From: Styela clava
Taxonomy: Eukaryota > Chordata > Ascidiacea > Stolidobranchia > Styelidae
Reading direction: 5' to 3'
DNA: 64,000 bases
NCBI RefSeq assembly: GCF_964204865.1
Contig: NC_135255.1
Span: forward strand, 5,795,135-5,859,134
Positions 62,098 to 64,000 of this stretch are shown one piece after another. Position numbers and translations under genes: made by a program. Position 1 is the stretch's first letter; each line of letters opens with the position of its first letter. Below the pieces are notes generated by a model. That model was not told where the DNA came from. It worked only from the letters and a program-made list of their open reading frames with translations, and did not search any database.

Positions 62098-62424
62098 ATG
62101 GCTCAATTTACAAACGGGCTGTGTGGATGTTTCGATAATATTGGTATTTGCATTGTTTCCTATTTTGCGCCCTGCTACACAACTGGAAAAACTGCAGAAG
62201 CTCTTGGTGATGATTGCCTACTTTGTGGAGCTGCGTATTTATTCATTCCCTGTATCATCGGCGGAATCCTGCGAGGAAAAATTCGAGAGAGAAAGAACAT
62301 CGATGGCAGCCCATTAGAAGACTATTGTATTCATCTATTTTGTCCAATATGCGCCATCGTCCAAGACCACCGTGAAATAGCATACGTACCTGTAGCTTCA
62401 GGACAGTCTATGAGTCGATCGTGA
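62098..62424 (+). CDS. PLAC8-domain small protein, array gene 6
   Basis: An intronless frame of 108 residues. It groups with gene 4: both have DN(I) after CGCF, DDCLLCGA, C-I-I-G-G and IDGSP. Core motifs are PCYTTGKTAE (25-34), RGKIRERKNIDGSP (59-72) and FCPICAIVQD (81-90). The tail is two residues longer and ends SMSRS. An acceptor-like GTTGTTTTCAG ends at 62034, 63 nt before the ATG. It lies only 2.7 kb from gene 5, the tightest spacing in the array. Function is known only at family level. Confidence 0.93.
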   Translation: MAQFTNGLCGCFDNIGICIVSYFAPCYTTGKTAEALGDDCLLCGAAYLFIPCIIGGILRGKIRERKNIDGSPLEDYCIHLFCPICAIVQDHREIAYVPVASGQSMSRS

Positions 62425-63715
62425 TTTAGATGTCTTTTTACCGAAATATGCAAATTACTCAGAAAACTAATAAATATATATATATATATAATTTTAACTT
62501 CTAATTGTTCAAAACGCGAGATCGTGTCATTTGCACTGACGCAATAAATCGAGAATAACGAGGAAACAGGAGAGCAATGCTCAAATACTGTTTATGAACA
62601 CGCTGGTCAAATGACTAACACCAGTACAACAGTGGCCTATGAGACCGAGGTTTCACAAATTAAGCCACGTCTGTAACAATACTGACAAAGTCACAAAGGT
62701 TACACTGATCACAGAGTTTGTGAAAAAGATGACGGACTAGAATGTCGGAATACCACGTTGTGGCGCAAAATTTGGATTGAAATATTGAATCCCAAGGGCC
62801 TCTGACATAAGTTATCGCAAAGCGATCCATTTGTGCACTTCTATTCCAATAAGTAGGACAAACATCAATATAACTTCGAAATAATGATAAACTTCTGATC
62901 AATCCGGATCGTTATGGGACACAAGTATGTTGCGACTGTAGGACTGGAAACGCACATTTGAAATTACGTCAACATACAAACTGCGTCAGTCTCCAGACAT
63001 CGCTGACAAAAGCATTTCTCATTTTATGGTTTCATAGTAAACATATCGATAATTGTTTTGAATATCAGTCATAAGTAAATTTTAACATTGATTAATTCAG
63101 TGAATGAACGTTGATAGATCTAAATATGATATAAATATATATTAACACATACCCTATCGAGTCTACGGCACACTAACCTTTCAAAATATGAACGCATGTT
63201 ATCCAACATTTCCGAAGGGTACACGTGCTGTCGTTTTACTATTTTATACCATTCGATTTTAAATCATGTTTTACAAAATTTATAATTTTATTATATAGCA
63301 AAATTACTTTTAAACTAAATCCAAATGCCTTTTGTTTAAAATAAATAAATGAAGTGCAAATGTGACTTTTGTTTAAAATATGTGCATCTTCCATAAAAAC
63401 AATTTTCGACTTGAGCAAGTCTTACTGTCACGGATGGCAATCACAAAGACATAAAAAACATATACGAAACAGAGAAAATAACGATTATTTCCCAAGATTG
63501 TATTTTGTTCCCAGCGCTGAATGTAAATGTAGGAGAATATGATACAGAAAAATAAGTTAAATTTGCATTTTAAAGTAGTATAAATTAGATAAAATTTGTG
63601 GGGGTTTTAGTTCCATGTAATGTGTAAAAATGGAGAAACAGTCAGAATTTGGCTAGTGTTGGTGCAATGTAGATAGTTATTTTTCAACAAAGTGTTTTTG
63701 TGCTATACCCCGCTC
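62425..63715. other. Spacer with an (AT)n tract
   Basis: (AT)n lies at 62474-62491. The 80-codon minus frame at 62660-62902 has no motif. The part nearest 63715 is probably the 3' UTR of the minus-strand gene that enters from the right edge. Confidence 0.45.
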
Positions 63716-64000
63716 CTAGCTAACTGACGTGGTGTAGTTGATTGTTTGCAATTTGTTGGCACCTTTGATAGACACTGTTTTCTTCAAATTCACATTACCC
63801 TTTCCATCAGTTTTTTTGCTATTCCACGCGTCGTTTTCCATGTTCGACTTTTTTTGAATGGCGTTTAGTTTTTTTACTGAAAAATTTCCTCGTCTAATCA
63901 TGCGTCTCGCTTGACTTCTCGGTGGCATTTTCACGACTTCGATGATACCTTCTGGAGGAGGAGAACTAGAACGACTGGATGACACCTCACTCCACTCCTG
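63716..64000 (-). CDS. C-terminal part of a basic, Ser/Pro-containing protein (partial at window edge)
   Basis: A minus-strand frame runs open from the right edge to a stop at 63716, giving at least 94 residues. It starts with an acidic/Ser-rich stretch (QEWSEVSSSRSSSPPPEG), then becomes strongly basic (PPRSQARRMIRRGNFSVKK) and stays Lys-rich to the end. There is no membrane segment. The composition and higher GC content look like real coding sequence of a probably nuclear, disordered tail, but I do not recognise the family. Upstream exons lie outside the window. Confidence 0.55.
   Translation of the reverse strand, partial: QEWSEVSSSRSSSPPPEGIIEVVKMPPRSQARRMIRRGNFSVKKLNAIQKKSNMENDAWNSKKTDGKGNVNLKKTVSIKGANKLQTINYTTSVS

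Overview
This is eukaryotic, AT-rich (roughly two-thirds A+T) animal DNA. Real genes are sparse and have GT-AG introns, and much of the rest is repeat-derived. The gene content (PLAC8 proteins, a P-loop sulfotransferase ending in a membrane tail, an adhesion-type GPCR) fits an invertebrate deuterostome. My best guess is an ascidian tunicate such as a Ciona relative; that is inferred from content, not proven.

The centrepiece is a tandem family of six intronless PLAC8-domain genes, all on the + strand, at 13477, 23969, 31454, 45997, 58982 and 62098. Each encodes about 106-123 residues sharing CxCF, PCYTxGKTAE, RxKxR, CPxCAxxQD and a C-terminal SMxR. Each has a polypyrimidine-AG splice acceptor 13-63 nt before its ATG, so either a 5' UTR intron or spliced-leader trans-splicing is likely. 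A two-exon adhesion-type GPCR with a degenerate GPS (55402-57395) sits inside the array. A four-exon sulfotransferase-family gene (6040-8265) lies upstream of it. A C-terminal coding piece runs off the right edge (minus strand, 63716-64000). Two possible terminal exons of an unknown minus-strand gene lie at 36745-37082.

Layout: 1-1530, a decayed minus-strand repeat-encoded protein split by a short hAT-like insertion. 3121-5869, three hAT-like non-autonomous elements, each with a perfect 8-bp target duplication. 6040-8265, sulfotransferase gene with a TIR element in intron 2. 8336-11295, an inverted pair of related hAT-like elements around a MITE. 13477-31774, PLAC8 genes 1-3 with long featureless spacers and a candidate LTR-type element (27841-29778). 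35107-36818, an 856-bp tandem duplication that copies the end of a candidate exon. 39226-40800, a dead CR1/L2/Jockey-type LINE. 45997, PLAC8 gene 4. 48374-49300, a dead alpha-kinase gene. 50145-54120, an inverted repeat pair enclosing two large hAT-like elements. 55402-62424, the GPCR and PLAC8 genes 5 and 6.

No operon, CRISPR array or prokaryotic feature is present, and I see no convincing complete tRNA or rRNA gene. I found nothing I would call a new biological system. The best leads are the PLAC8 array with its shared upstream acceptors, the GPCR lacking a cleavable GPS inside that array, and a MITE family carrying inverted telomere-like motifs.
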